NCBI GenBank assembly: GCA_020543525.1
Contig: JAHYIO010000008.1
Location: 868,001-932,000, forward strand
Reading direction: 5' to 3'
Length of the DNA stretch: 64,000 nt
Source of the DNA: Coriolopsis trogii
Taxonomy: Eukaryota; Basidiomycota; Agaricomycetes; Polyporales; Polyporaceae
Shown: positions 33,852-45,820 of the stretch, one piece after another
Numbering within the stretch: the stretch's first letter is position 1
Layout of the letters: each line of letters starts with the position of its first letter
Program-made: the position numbers and the translations under genes
Notes under the pieces: model-generated
Databases searched by the model: none
Told to the model about the DNA's origin: nothing
Seen by the model: only the letters and a program-made list of their open reading frames with translations

Positions 33852-35871
33852 CTAATCTTCCTTCCCAAGAGCAGAGCCTCCACTGATAGACTCCTTGCTC
33901 TCCTCCGCCTTCAACACTTCCACGATCTCGGACCCGCTCCCGTGTCTATCCCCAACCTCGACATCCGTAGCAACCGTCCCCACCGTCCTCTGCTTCTTCT
34001 CCTCATCAAACTCTGTCCCACTCGTGCTTGTCAGCCCGTCCCCAGGCTCATCCGCCTCGTCTTCGTCTTCAAGCCTGCGCCGCATCTCCCCCAAGAACTC
34101 CGCCACAACCGCGCCCCGGCGCCCATCTTCGTCCGCTGAGTTGGCAGACGCCGTCTGGCCAGCGCTGACGTTCGAAGCCTGAGTCACAGAGTCCACCGCG
34201 CGGAACACCACGCTGTACGGGTCCTCTCCGAACTCGTCCGTGAGTGAGTACCCGCCGTGGCCGCGACGCCTCCTTGCTCGTCCTCCTGCGGCGGCAGGGT
34301 TAGACGTCACGGCGAAACTCGAAAAATCCTGTTGCGTCGACCGGTCACCGCCGAGCGGGTCACGGTTCCTGCTGAACGCGCGGATGCGTAAGAGGAAGCG
34401 GGCTGTGAGCATCCCAGAGAGGCTGTGCGCCAATGTGCGCGGTAGACATTTGGGTGGTCGAGCGGTCATCAGCAGAACCGAACCGGGTGGATGAGCGAAG
34501 GAGACGTACGGGAGGGTGATAGCATTGAGCAGACGTTGTGGGAAGCCCTGGAGTCAGAGATGCCGGTGTCAGTTCGAAAGAGGTACTTGCGGTCGCACAT
34601 GAATACATACTGATGCTCTCTATACCAAATTCATGTGAGCTTCGTACAAATCAGGAATGTAGAATGACTGAACTTACATAGTTGAGCACCGCAGTCCCAA
34701 TAGTGAAGACCGAAACAAGGCTGTGGCATTTCGGTCCGAAGTTCAGCTGGGAGCCTCGGCGTCGAGCGTAAACCACTTGTGTTGCCCACATACCCAAAGT
34801 ACAATACACCCTGCTCGATAATGAGGTATTCCAACGTGTGCTTCTTGACCGCGAGCGAGCCGCCGCCAAATCTGAGGGCTTGCATGCCCCGCAGGAACGT
34901 CAATATGGTGGCGCTCGCTTCGAATACGCAAATAAGGATGGAGAGCAACGTGTTTGCTATAGCGCGTCATGGCACGTCAGTTAAGCAATGGTTCAGTATA
35001 CGCAGGACTCCTGTCCGACAGGACGCACCCCTTTAGTAGCTAATGAGCTGCGTGTCGCATGTGGAGGAGGATGGCAGGGGGATACTCACAGATGGCTCGA
35101 CGAGGACCCGTGGCACTTGAGGCCTGGGACGTGCATCTGAAGGGGAAAGGTTCTGCATGGAGAAAGAAGTTTAGAGATATATTACTCACGCAGTCCAGGA
35201 TGAAGCAGGCCAGACCAAGCGCCCCGAGGACTACCAAAATGATCTTGTTCTTATTATACACGGCGTAGGTTCGCATGAGGAAAGTGACTGGGAAACGGGA
35301 ACGTCGCACTCTCAATAGAAGCGGTCGTCGATGTTGGCAGGTACTCACAGATGACCGCAGCGCGTCCAAGCACACTGACAATACTGATGGCCTTGTACCA
35401 CGCATCGCAGCTATGGGTGTACGTCATGAGGACCTCATTTATCCCTAAGGAAGGCATGCTCACTGCCAATGCGATCAGAATCCGCTGAAAGGCCAGCAAT
35501 GTATTGTGATACTCTACCTTGCTTCCGAATTTGTTGGATATAGCGAGAAGATAGAGGACGTTCGCCAGCAGCGCATACCGGTAGAGCACATAGAGCAATG
35601 TCGACACTTTCAGCTTGTCGGACTTCCAAATGAGCCGTACCTCCGTGGGGAAGGTCAAGATATAGTCGTAGTATAGGAGAGCTGTGTTACGGAGCACGGC
35701 AGTTAGGCTTTCCAACGTCGGCACGATGAGAGGGCGAACTCACCAAGGCTAGCCCATTGTATGGTGTACTGGAGAAAACTTGATGCAGGTCAGGCGTTCG
35801 TTGTGAAGTGAAGAGATGCGAGGAGGAACTGCCACTCACTGCTCTTGGGCGGCAGACGCGGCGGAGGACAT
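33852..35871 (-). CDS. DUF6533-type multi-pass membrane protein, paralogue 5 (divergent, minus strand)
   Basis: The probable start ATG 35871 gives MSSAASAAQEQ with a GTGAGT donor and a TATA element 48-55 bp upstream. The second coding piece reads IQWASL and joins the canonical DUF6533 exon LLYYDYILTFPTEVRLIWKS and STLLYVLYRYALLANVLYLL. Later exons: HSCDAWYKAISIVSVLGRAA, LMRTYAVYNKNKIILVVLGA, a block ending HTLEYLIIEQGVLYFG, SVFTIGTAVLNYV, and a tail exon beginning LTARFLLRIRAFS. The tail is long and polar (acidic, Ser/Glu-rich, with an RRRRGHGG patch) and ends with stop at 33852. It lacks the DDPFxEGM box of the other copies, having FGEDPYSVVF instead, so it is an older branch. The phase between exon 1 and exon 2 does not fit perfectly. 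Confidence 0.75.
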
Positions 35872-35918
35872 GCTAACAACGCTCGAATCGTCTCCCTCTC
35901 GGATAGACAGGAAGACAT

Positions 35919-35926
35919 AATATATA
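35919..35926 (-). promoter_or_regulatory. TATA box of DUF6533 gene 5
   Basis: AATATATA on the plus strand (TATATATT on the minus strand), about 50 bp upstream of ATG 35871. Confidence 0.5.
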
Positions 35927-38840
35927 CGACAGAGCAAGGACCCCTGATCCTGATCATCGTACAACCTGCAGAGCAGCGAGAAAGGCACCGCGACCAGCCT
36001 GTCAGACGGGTACAAAGACATCCTTCTCGCAGTCCGATGGAACAAAGGGGTTCGTCCGAGTTACTCACCTGGGCAAAATATCAGCTCCACAGTGCGGCGT
36101 TTGCTAACAAGTTCTTCATGTAGCGCCTCCATACCTAGGTCCGAACCGTCTAATCTTGTTTCCCCGAGTCTAACCTTGTCCACCTGCATGATATCCGTTC
36201 GCAAGCCCATCTCGGAATCGTATCAAGATGTCAGTCCTCGAGCTATTGTGAACTGACGAGCGTGAGCGTGCGTATACACTCTCTGTTACTGAAGAGACTG
36301 TGGCGAACTTGGAGCGAACCGCTAAGGAGGTTTTGCGGCATCTTGGATTGGACTAGAGCACTGGCTTACATGTAAACATCTTCGTCCGATAGCTGGCGAG
36401 GAATCTGTCATAAGTAACACGCCGCAAAGGAACTGAACGAGATCATGATGTATCCCGTGGCGCCCCTTGACAGATGTGCGATAGTGCCAGCGTAGCAGAC
36501 AAAGTTCTCTGGGCGGGCAGTATAGCGAACCTAAGGATGGGAAGCCGGCTGTCAACATAGCGGCGCCGCTGGCAAGTCACTCACCCCATGCACGTTCGTC
36601 GAAGCATAGTGACGCCAAACTCAATCGTCTTCTCCAAACTCTCTCCATGATTGAGCTGCCGCGCACGCAGATTGTATGGCTGCGTCATGAGTCAAATGCA
36701 CAGCGATGTCGCTCAAAAGAGACGGACACCTCGAGGCTGGTCGGGAGCAACTGCGAACACGATGAAGGCTGCGGTTTAGGACGGAGATTGTGCCTCTCAT
36801 CAACGGCCAAGTCGAACTTACTTCTGTAAACGGCAACGTTATGCCAAGACGACAGTCGAACGAAACAATAGGTACCGGTCAGCGCGCGCTCGGCGATCGA
36901 AGAGCTGAGAGAGCGCATGCTCACCTGCACGCTTGAACATTCAGCCCCTATGGCAGGATGGCATATATGCGCTCCTCTTGTGCTTCTTCGGCCCTTCCAA
37001 TCTTGTTAGTGAGTGCGCATTGACTCCGTGGTGCGTCACAGGGCAATCCGGTGAGTGCCACGGCTTTTCTGAATGGTCGGCTGCGCAGCGACCGGACGTC
37101 TGAAGGTGCAGTTGACGCAGGAATAATGACAAGAAACTGTCGCCTCATACCTGTCGTCGTCTTCCGGCCACCTCTCCTGGGTCAAAACCGATGCAATGAC
37201 TGAGCGATAAAGACTTGGACTCCAATGAAGACCTTGGTCGTAAGTGGGTGATCACACGGACATTGTACGGGTTCGAGTCCACCTCAGCGTAATGAGAGCT
37301 CGAGGCTTCAATACAACCGGGGACAGCAATGGTGGTTCTGGAGACATCGATCGCTCTACCTTCGCCTCTATCCGCAAATATGAAATTTAGGCATAATTCG
37401 TCTTGGGGGTGCAATAGTGCTTCAGCTTGAATGCCAGCAAAAGCGGTTGAGAACAGTAGAGTCGAACGCCAGTACGAGGAATAGATACGACGGTAGAGAG
37501 CCCTACGAATTTATTTGTGGATTCAGAACGTACATGGGAGCGGCATCCTCTCTTCAGCAATCTCCAAGTATTCCCGCCTGCTTGACAAGGCCGCATACTA
37601 GTAAGGTAATGCGCAGGTGCAGTAGGTAGTAGACCGAGTGGAACCATGCAGTAAAGCGTTTGCCGTCAGTGTAATGTGAACTTGGATGAAGTGGAATTGT
37701 GCCGCCGGAGGGAAGGGGAAAACAGTAGAAACGACCACTGAGGGGAAGAGGGTGACGATAGAGACGTGTCTGAGATTTGAGTGAAATTCAACGATTTAGT
37801 GCACGGTGAATCTGCTCTCGGGCGCTGCTTGACGTGTAAATTACAAGTGGGCGTCGGGACGTCCGAGATTTACATGGTAAATGACGGTAATTTACGTGGG
37901 TGTAAATTACGGTAAATCACCGGCAAATCTCTGACATTTACATGTAATTTACCTAGTGAGTACTGAGTAGGAAGTATTCATATGCCTGTGCTCACTTGTC
38001 CAGGCAGCTTGGTACAGACCAACTTTACTTACAGTAGCCATGCACGACATCGGGCAGTGTTTCCTCCCGTACGCCGGCCCTCGTCACTGAAGCTGTTGAA
38101 CTTGTTCCGCCCGCCAGTCACTCTGACTTTGCTAGGCTGTGGCATCGTTGAGCAAGTCTTGTGAGAAGGTTGACTGCAGGTTGACCGCTCATCAAGAAGC
38201 GGGTGCAGAACTCTCAAGGCCAGCAGAATGGCATCATGTTTTGTTGTTGCCGAGAGGTCGACCTTTCGCAATCCAGACCAGGCGCTACGCATGCGCAGGG
38301 TGCTTGGTAAAGGGGCAATTTTACCGAGATTTACTTACCTGAATCCGGCATCCCTGATTTACATGACATTTACCGGTGAATTACACATGTAAATTACCTA
38401 GTGCTGATCAGCACTCGCAGAATCCCCGTGCCCTACAACGATTCCGTCGTTCAAGTCGTCGTCCTCCGCGGATGGTTGTTTGTCAACAAAGCACTTATCG
38501 TGTGGAGGTTGGGAGACCAAGATCGATCTAATCTTATCTGATTTGTCGCTCTGTCGGCGGCATGAGGTACGAGACAGCAGCGCCTCGAGTCAAGCAACTC
38601 CTGCCTCGAGGCGTGTGTGGCATGCTTGTATGCCGACTACTGACGCAGAATGCAAGTCGGACATAAGGGCTTCTGCTGCCTCCTATCCTGAGACGTATCT
38701 CTTCCTCAACGTTGACCTCTTCCGCCACAGTCCGTAACTAAAGCAGACACACGCCTGTCAGTTCCCTACTTATCTGTCACAAAACAACGATATCAGCTAT
38801 GCTACTGACATGATTCGCACTCCAGATCACTGGCTGAAGG
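35927..38840. other. Gene-poor region with palindromic repeats
   Basis: No intact gene. Minus-strand fragments between 36500 and 37650 have hydrophobic patches and occasional good donors but are broken by stops. 37830-38415 holds the GTAAATTAC-type repeat block listed separately. Confidence 0.45.
37830..38415. repeat. Cluster of GTAAATTAC/GTAATTTAC inverted repeats, possible non-autonomous element
   Basis: The near-palindromes GTAAATTAC and GTAATTTAC and relatives (TTTACATG, GGTAAATCACCGG) occur repeatedly at 37836-37960 and again at 38310-38400. The phrase ACATGTAA-TTACCTAGTG appears at the end of each cluster (about 37942-37960 and 38385-38403). The right copy runs into a perfect 16-bp palindrome AGTGCTGATCAGCACT (38400-38415). 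No open reading frame lies between. This looks like a non-autonomous element or its ends; the superfamily is unknown. Confidence 0.5.
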
Positions 38841-40651
38841 ATGCTGCTCAAACCTGCTATCCTCCTGCTCTCACCAGACATACTCGACCGTGTCTGTTCC
38901 CACGTTGTCGCGCCGCACCAAGTCCTCCAGGGAATATGCGTACAAGACCAAACTACACTGGCTCGGCTAGCGCGTACATGCCGCCCATTGCATCGTCCAG
39001 CGATATCGGCTCTATGGTACACCCTCAAAACATGGCTACCAGTATTCTGCGTGCTTCCCAGCGACCTGTGCAAATTGGAATGGGATGCAGGGTCGTTCGG
39101 TTCGACTATGCGGGAGTTCAAGAGAGTAGTAGGTGTCGCCAGATCCTCAAGTGCTCTCGAGTTCACTCATGCTTACCATGGAACCCATAGCGGCTCCTGC
39201 GTACACCAAAACACGACGATTTTGAGCGTCTTATGCTACACACACCACACGTTCGCACATTCTCCCTCGGATCCATGACAGTCTTGCGGAACCCGATCGA
39301 CATACAAAACTATATCAACACCCTAGGAGTGCTTTTCCGCCATTTTCCAAAGCCTCTCTTCCCTCTTCTTCGACATTTAGATCATGGTGATGCGGAAGAC
39401 CAGCGACGCGGTCACGATACAATACTGCTGTTACTAGCAGCACATGTCATCCATGCACGTATCAATCTTGTTGACCCCCACCGCGATCTGGAATACCATC
39501 TTCACCGACTGACCGCCTCCTGTCCTGAGCTCGAACGGCTTGATGTTGGTCTCGACTATCCAGGCACGGAATACAGCCCGAAGGCATCTATCGTACCCGG
39601 CATTCCTGGACTTGGCGCGTTGGTATACCTCCGAAGCCTCAACATCCCTACGATACCCATGTCTCCGACAGCGCTTGCCCTCTTCGGAACCTTACCGCGT
39701 CTTGCAAGTATATTCTTTTTCATGTCTTTTCCCGACTACAGCTCTACATGGCAATCCTTTTTCGTCGATTTCGACAAGAAGGCTCAGATATTCCCAGCCC
39801 TTGAGGAAGTAGTGCTGATTACCAATGAGCTAGGCAGTGCCGTGTCGTTCCTTGCCTTGGTCTCCTCCTCGCGTATATCCTTCCTTTCCATAGACGAGGA
39901 CGCCCTGCTCGAAAACCGAGCCTATTCCCCGCCGATCGCCACCTTGTTTACCACCATAGGATGCCACCCTTCTCGTCTTGCTCTGCGCAATCTCACAGTC
40001 ACATCCCAGCGTGGCCATCCCAGGATCGCATCCTGCGACTTCACAACGGAGCTCCCGAAGCTGTTCTCCCTCTCCGGACTCGTCGAGGTCACCCTTTCCG
40101 GGCTGGGCGCGGTGTCGATCGACGACGTGACACTCGACGCGCTCTCTCTCGCCTGGCCTGCGCTCGAATTGCTTGACCTGAACTCCACTTACGCCGGCAC
40201 ATACTTCTATCCCAACACCCCCGCCGCCACCGACCCTGCGCCCCCAACCGCACGCCCGACCCTGAGCGGCCTGATCGCGCTCGCGCAGCGCTGCCCGTCC
40301 CTCCACAGCCTCAGCATCCCACTTAACGCCCGTCCAACTCGTACGCATGCCCCGAGCTCAAGCGCACGCTCGCTCTCCGACCCGCGCTCTGATTGTGCGC
40401 TGCACGTGCTAAACGTGGGCCCCGAATCGACGCTCGAAGCCGGAGACACGGTGCGCACGGCGCGCTTCCTCGCCACACTCTTCCCGCAGCTCAAACACGT
40501 CTCCTTCCTCGCGCTTGGGTTGTACGCGAACGAGAGTCTGGGTGAGATGCGGTGGCACGAAGTCGGGAAAGTGATTGCCGCGCTCCGTGTGGTGCAGAGG
40601 CAGGAGCGGGCGTGGGCTGCGAAGGCGGGGAAGGTCGCGCAAAGAGAGTAA
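38841..40651 (+). CDS. F-box / LRR-like protein
   Basis: Two exons: 38841-39125 and 39191-40651, separated by a 65-bp intron (GTAGTA donor, CATAG acceptor) in phase 0. The N-terminus carries an F-box-like motif: ILLLSPDILDRVCSHV, then TTLARLARTCRPLHRPAISA and LWYTLKTWLPVF. The long C-terminal part (HTPHVRTFSLGSM, LVYLRSLNIPTIPMSPTAL, LEEVVLITNE, LRNLTVTSQRG, LVEVTLSGLGAVSIDDVTLD) has the irregular leucine-rich pattern usual in agaricomycete F-box proteins. About 580 residues. The likely role is substrate recognition in an SCF ubiquitin ligase; the target is unknown. Agaricomycetes have hundreds of such genes, many lineage-specific. Confidence 0.85.
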
Positions 40652-40661
40652 CGCCCTTGAT

Positions 40662-40716
40662 GTCTCTCCTCCTCCTCCTCCTCCTCCTCCTCCTCCTCCT
40701 CCTCCTCCTCCTCCTG
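40662..40716 (+). repeat. (CTC)n microsatellite
   Basis: About eighteen CTC units starting some ten bases after the F-box gene stop codon, in its presumed 3' UTR. Confidence 0.9.
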
Positions 40717-42120
40717 CTGAGATGCGGTCTCAAACATCTGTGTCTCCCATGGCTATACTTTGTCGGACCCGAGGCTCGTTCTTCCGCGTTCGCACCAGAC
40801 GATGTGGCGCGACGCACTTGTCCCCAGGCCCGGAGCGCGACTGCTTTCGATTCGGCGCGCGATCAGCCAGAACAAGGACTCGCCCCCTGTGGACTCACAC
40901 TCTCACATGAGTAGTCGACCCTCTTTGAGGGGTATTTGCGATGGATTGAGCGAGCTAGGAGTTCGAGTAATGCCCATATGATGTCATTTCGGTTGACCGT
41001 ACGATCTTCAGGGTGCAGGTGCGGAGAGCTTGGGACACATGCAGCACAGGATGGGTGATATGGCGGTGAGTGTGGAAGCGATTTGTTGGAGACGGGGATA
41101 AGGATAAGGAAGGGAAGGAGGATGCGAGGAATGTGAACGTTACGGCAAAGTATCGTTCATCAGCCTAGCTATCCGCGCGCCCGCCCACCGATCCTGTATT
41201 AAGTCAGGCTCTCGAACGACTCTTGCTATGAAGCGCAGCCAGCTGCGCGTGTTGTAAACTAGCGGATTTGATATGTGTGGTCAAAGAGAAGCTGTTGTTG
41301 GATGAGGAAATGAGGTATTCTCAGTATCTCTCAGTGCGCGCGCGTGGCGCCAGGGCGCGTACATGGTTGGACCACTACGGAGCGCCAATACGCGCTCTTG
41401 TCTCTCGACCACCGCCATGTCGTCTATCACGCTGTCTCAGCTCCTCAGACCTTGGCTTCCTATTATGCTCAAGAGCTTACGCGTACAGCTGTCACTGGGC
41501 TTTCAATGTATATACTCATTGGCCTGAGGGGTCCACAGCTCTTATCAAAACTTCGCCTGCTTCCTCACTATCACCTCGGACCAGGTACCGTCACAGCATC
41601 TATGTTCTCTGGTACAATCATATACTATCAGGCATCTCATATATAGCAAGTTACAGACATTATATCTCTCGTGACTAGAGAAGACGGTCGTGTGCCGTCT
41701 CCGGAAATGAACTCCATCTCAGGGCTGTGCCCTCTTCGCTTCATATCTTCGTGATCCAACAGCGAACAATGCTGGCTATCAGGGGCCCTATCCGCAAATT
41801 CCATACCTCAAGTCGTTGATGACCAACGCTTAGAGTGGGATTGTCACTAGAAGCAATACGAGGAGGGGAATGTGGACAGTCTGTGCGTTATCTTTCATCA
41901 TCTGCTGTATACTGTGGGATTTGCGGATTCGGCAGACTCGGATATGAAGGCTTTATTCCATTACTCGCGATGCAGGCCGTTCTTTTCGCATCTACGTGGC
42001 CCCGCAGAGTCAGCAGAACGTAGATATGCATGATCGTCAAAACAGGAGGCGTCACAGCTAGACAGACACGGATTCACAGCCAACAAACGGTATGTTCTGC
42101 GCAACAAAGCGGCGAGAGTG
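40717..42120. other. Intergenic region, nothing recognised
   Basis: Open frames around 41270-41680 have no family-like content or splice support. Ends with the TATA box of the next gene. Confidence 0.45.
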
Positions 42121-42128
42121 TATATAAA
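42121..42128 (+). promoter_or_regulatory. TATA box of DUF6533 gene 6
   Basis: TATATAAA, about 40 bp upstream of the proposed ATG 42168. Confidence 0.5.
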
Positions 42129-42167
42129 TCCCCACATGCAGAATTCTTCCGTCTGGCAGGCCACTGT

Positions 42168-43977
42168 ATGATGCGCCCTCTGAAGACCTACCCCAAGGTG
42201 TACGCCGACTGGAGCGATATCAACGGTCGTCGGAAATTAGCGTAGGCGATCTGCGGCAGACTTGCCAGTCGAGTCACCAGCTGACATCTTCTCCGACTTC
42301 CGCAGCCGTACCATCCAGTACTTCAGTGTCGCATTTCCCGGTACGTTCATGCTCTCAGCATGGCGTGTGTACGACTCTGACATGTGTGTCATTGTCACAC
42401 AGCTTTGCTCCTGTACGATGCCATCCTCACCTTTCCTGCCGAAGTCAATCGCGTCTGGCGTCGAAGGTTCTCAAGTGCCTCCGCTATCTACATAGCTGTG
42501 CGGTTCTCCGGTTTCGCCGCTGAGCTCGTAGAGATTCTCGACGATCAGTACTTCAATCTCGAGGTAATCAACATCAACGTGAGTAGACATACTTTCTTCA
42601 GAACTCGGACGAGCACGTCATCGTTCTCTCCATCTCCATGCAGGTCTGTCGCTTGATAATTTGGACAAGACTGACAGCGGCCGTCCTTGCATACATTGCG
42701 TATGCTTGTGAGTCATGTCTTACTGGGATCACCCGCTTCATCTATTGATCAATGTTGGGCGCAGCAATCACGATCTTGAGGACGTATGGTGTGTCTAGGC
42801 AGGACTGGAGAGCCCTACTCCTTGTCTTGCCGCTGTCCTGTGTTGCACCGACACTTGCTTTTGTGAGTCACATGTCTGAAGTAGTTCCATACTGGTTACT
42901 GACCACAGCCCATAGATACAATTGGTACTGACCAAGGTATACATTGACTCCGGTCCGTCAGGCCAGAACTGTGCCTGGTATACTGCAGGAGGAGGTTTAG
43001 GCAGAATTATCGCTACCCCAAGGTAAAAACTTAGAAGCGCTCCTCATCAGCGTTGCGTAGCACTCACTGGCGCTACAATTGGCTCATTGACAGTGGTTCG
43101 TTCATTGCTTCCGCCTGAATCTATGCACACATACACAACTCATCCGATGCGACAAAACTAGGCGCATACATTGCTTGTGGAACCATCATAGGCGCCAATT
43201 GTGTCCTCCTCTACCTGACGTGGTCCAAGACAATAGATATCAAGAGAGAGTTGCTCTCGCTGGGGCATCCAAGCCCTGTTCTGGATCTCCTCCTACGAGA
43301 CGGTATGCTATCTTTCTTGTCCCTATACCGTCTATGCTGAGTGGGAGTACGGGCCTTCGCAGGCACACTCTACTTCCTGTAAGTCCACCTCCTCGGGTAC
43401 GATCGCGTTCGGTCCGGAGGTACATGATCGGCAATCGCTTGGATAGGTTTCAAATCCTTGACAGTGTCATCAAGATTACGGGCGACAGCTTCACGCTCAT
43501 GCAGCTTTACACCAGAAATATCCTACTCTTCGCCGAACTATGGACCCTTCTCTCGCCAGCGTACGTATGAACCCGCTCCTCCACACCCATGGCAGAGTTA
43601 GCTAACGCGGTGAACTTATCCTGTCATTTATGCTGCGGCAACGCGTCCGGTTCTTCGTCATTAGACTCACTTGCATCCTGCTTTCGCGCTTCCTTCTCAC
43701 CCTGCGCGGGATATACTTTCCCGAGCCTGCGTCGACCGGGGCGGGCCAGTCAAGCATCCGCTTCAATACTTCCCGACTGCTCGGTAATCTCGGCGCGCCG
43801 GTGGACGTCGGACGCGGAACTGAGGACTCGGACGGGGAGCGAGGGGACGGAGAGGAAGTCGAAGACTCGGACGGAGAAATCATCGAGTACGCGTCGGATC
43901 CGTTCGGTGCGGGGATGCGTAGTATGGGCGCACGACTCGAGCGTTCTCTGCCCACCACCGACTCTGGAGCTGATTGA
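42168..43977 (+). CDS. DUF6533-type multi-pass membrane protein, paralogue 6
   Basis: The proposed start is ATG 42168 (MMRPLKTYPKVYADWSDIN). The next exon gives DIFSDFRSRTIQYFSVAFP, and the DUF6533 exon (about 42412-42579) LLLYDAILTFPAEVNRVWRR and SASAIYIAVRFSGF. Further exons: VCRLIIWTRLTAAVLAYIAY (ends about 42709), ITILRTYGVSRQDWRALLLV, IQLVLTKVYIDSGPSGQNCA, NCVLLYLTWSKTIDIKREL with LLLRDG (ends about 43301), TLYFL, KITGDSFTLMQLYTRNILLF, and a tail exon LLSRFLLTLRGIYF, SRLLGNLGAPV and YASDPFGAGM, stopping at 43977. The tail is acidic (repeated DSDGE). No in-frame stop was noticed in the conserved blocks, so it is probably functional. The first intron uses a weak GTCGTC donor, so the extreme N-terminus is tentative. 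Confidence 0.75.
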
Positions 43978-44587
43978 CGGCTTAGCTTTTCATATGCTCT
44001 TCTCCCGAGTCTGACCATGTTCACGACACGTCGGTCAAGGGCAATCTCTCGCTCGAATACTTATCTAAGGATAGCTTCGCAACTGCTGAGCGCGATCACT
44101 ATCACGTACATGTCGTGATAAACTCCCGCTCATCAGTTCGCTACGCACAAGCGGGGATAGTGGTACACGTCCATTGAATGATTACTATGCTAGTGATGGA
44201 CTAGTCGGAATCCGAGTGTTCCGGAATGAAAGAGCCGACGAAGAAACAGACATACGTCCTCTGTGAATGCTCTGCGGACACGACGAAACCGTGCAGAGAG
44301 ATCAGTCAGTGTGAGGGGTGCTATCCGTGGCAAAGGCACACGTACCCTTCTATGCGAAGAGGGGCCCTTTTGGGAGTCTTTTGTGAGCCTATCCGACGAC
44401 CGCGACGCCGCATCCGCCTCTTCATGCAGGGTATCAAGCAATAGCCTGGATCTCCCAATGCGTACAGTGTCTCTAGTGCATATACTTGTGTTCGAAGCCT
44501 GAGACAAAGGACGAATGAGTACAACGAAAATGACGATCTGCGCTTGTACTCCACGCACAATCGAAGCCATGCTGGCATTCATGTGGT
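43978..44587. other. Convergent intergenic gap
   Basis: Between the ends of a plus-strand and a minus-strand gene. No feature. Confidence 0.4.
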
Positions 44588-45328
44588 TTATCTAGCAACG
44601 ACGTCAGTCAGAAGTCTCGAATGCCCGAGCACAAAACGCACTCTCCAGTCTTGGGCTACTTGTATTGCATATCTCCAATTTCTGTAGCATCGTGCCTCCC
44701 ATTCCGCCTCCCGCTTCCTACACTCTGACTGTAGGAGGCTCAGACTCTTCTCGTCAAGCCGATAAGGGGTCACCGTAGATGGTATATCACCACATTGATC
44801 AGACGTAGGTGCGGTGGACGGAGAATGCCATATCTCGAGACTCCTGGTAGTATCCCATCGGTATGCAAAGATCCACTGGTGCGGGTTGTTCCACTCTGGG
44901 ATCGTGTGCAGGTGCGGCGCCTCGGCGCAGTGCGGATTCGGGTATACCGGAATGAAGAAGTGCTTGTATAGCTTGGGGAGCTTCTCGTACTCTGCATGTC
45001 CTAACGTTGCGCCGATGCATATCTTGTACGCACCCTTCTCGATCCCATTGCGCTCTTTCTGGGGCATGAGTACACATGGTCGCAGCTTCAGCTCGCTATC
45101 GGGCACGTTGAGACGTCGCTCGTAACGGGACTTGCAGCGTCGATATTCAGCCTGGTCTCGTGGCACGTCGTAGCTGTTGAGAAGAAGGAAAAGGGAGGCG
45201 GTTGTGAGAGATTCGTGGATACCATGGATAAGGCCTAAATCCTCGCCGCTCTTGAGAAAAGAGGGGTAGTTTGCAGAGCCTTCCAGAGGCGCATAAGTAC
45301 ACCGAGCGCAGCTCTTATTGTGAGACAT
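44588..45328 (-). CDS. Hypothetical protein, single exon, 246 aa
   Basis: An uninterrupted frame from ATG 45328 (MSHNKSCARCTYAPLEGSAN) to stop at 44588, with protein-like composition throughout. An N-terminal CxxC (CARC) is followed by a helical region, YERRLNVPDSELKLRPCVLM, GHAEYEKLPKLYKHFFIPVY, then a His/Trp-rich patch HLHTIPEWNNPHQWIFAYRW and a charged end. No signal peptide or membrane helix. It reads away from the paralogue pair that begins at 45821, with a 492-bp shared upstream region. I do not recognise the family. Confidence 0.6.
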   Translation of the reverse strand: MSHNKSCARCTYAPLEGSANYPSFLKSGEDLGLIHGIHESLTTASLFLLLNSYDVPRDQAEYRRCKSRYERRLNVPDSELKLRPCVLMPQKERNGIEKGAYKICIGATLGHAEYEKLPKLYKHFFIPVYPNPHCAEAPHLHTIPEWNNPHQWIFAYRWDTTRSLEIWHSPSTAPTSDQCGDIPSTVTPYRLDEKSLSLLQSECRKREAEWEARCYRNWRYAIQVAQDWRVRFVLGHSRLLTDVVAR

Positions 45329-45820
45329 AAATGAGAGAGGGTCGAGTAGGATGTAGGATGGGGTTCAGAGACTCGGAGTCGATGTGTTGTATACTTGCAC
45401 ACCGGAAAGCGATTCTGCCATTTAAATGATTGCAAGGAGAGCGCATATTGCCAAGCAGAGACGACAATCTGGTTCGTCCAGGTCTTGTACATTCGACTTG
45501 GCTCCTGCGGTGCGGACTGTTGTTGCTTGTAGTGGGAGGATAACATCGGCGACACGCGAAGGCCGCCTCGGCGATTCCCGGTATCTGCCCGCAAGCAACC
45601 AAGGAGTCAGCGCCTGTTGCAATTGCCTCTGGGCTCAAACATAACAACAACTTTCAATTCGACTCTATTGTTCTCCTCAGGTATCACTTCGACAAGGTCG
45701 CGAAGGCCAGAATGCTTGTGAACATGAGCCATTGTACATCCAGGAGTGTCTATATCAGGATGCCGCATCGCTGCTCTGACGGGACCCCTTCCGACTACTC
45801 AGCCTACTACCCCTGTCCCA
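45329..45820. promoter_or_regulatory. Divergent promoter region
   Basis: 492 bp between the start codons of a minus-strand hypothetical gene and a plus-strand gene. Minus-strand frames extend into it but show no start or domain. Confidence 0.35.

Noticed and set aside
37830..38415. CRISPR array or tandem satellite
   Set aside because: The repeats are palindromic, unevenly spaced and of varying length, in a eukaryotic genome.
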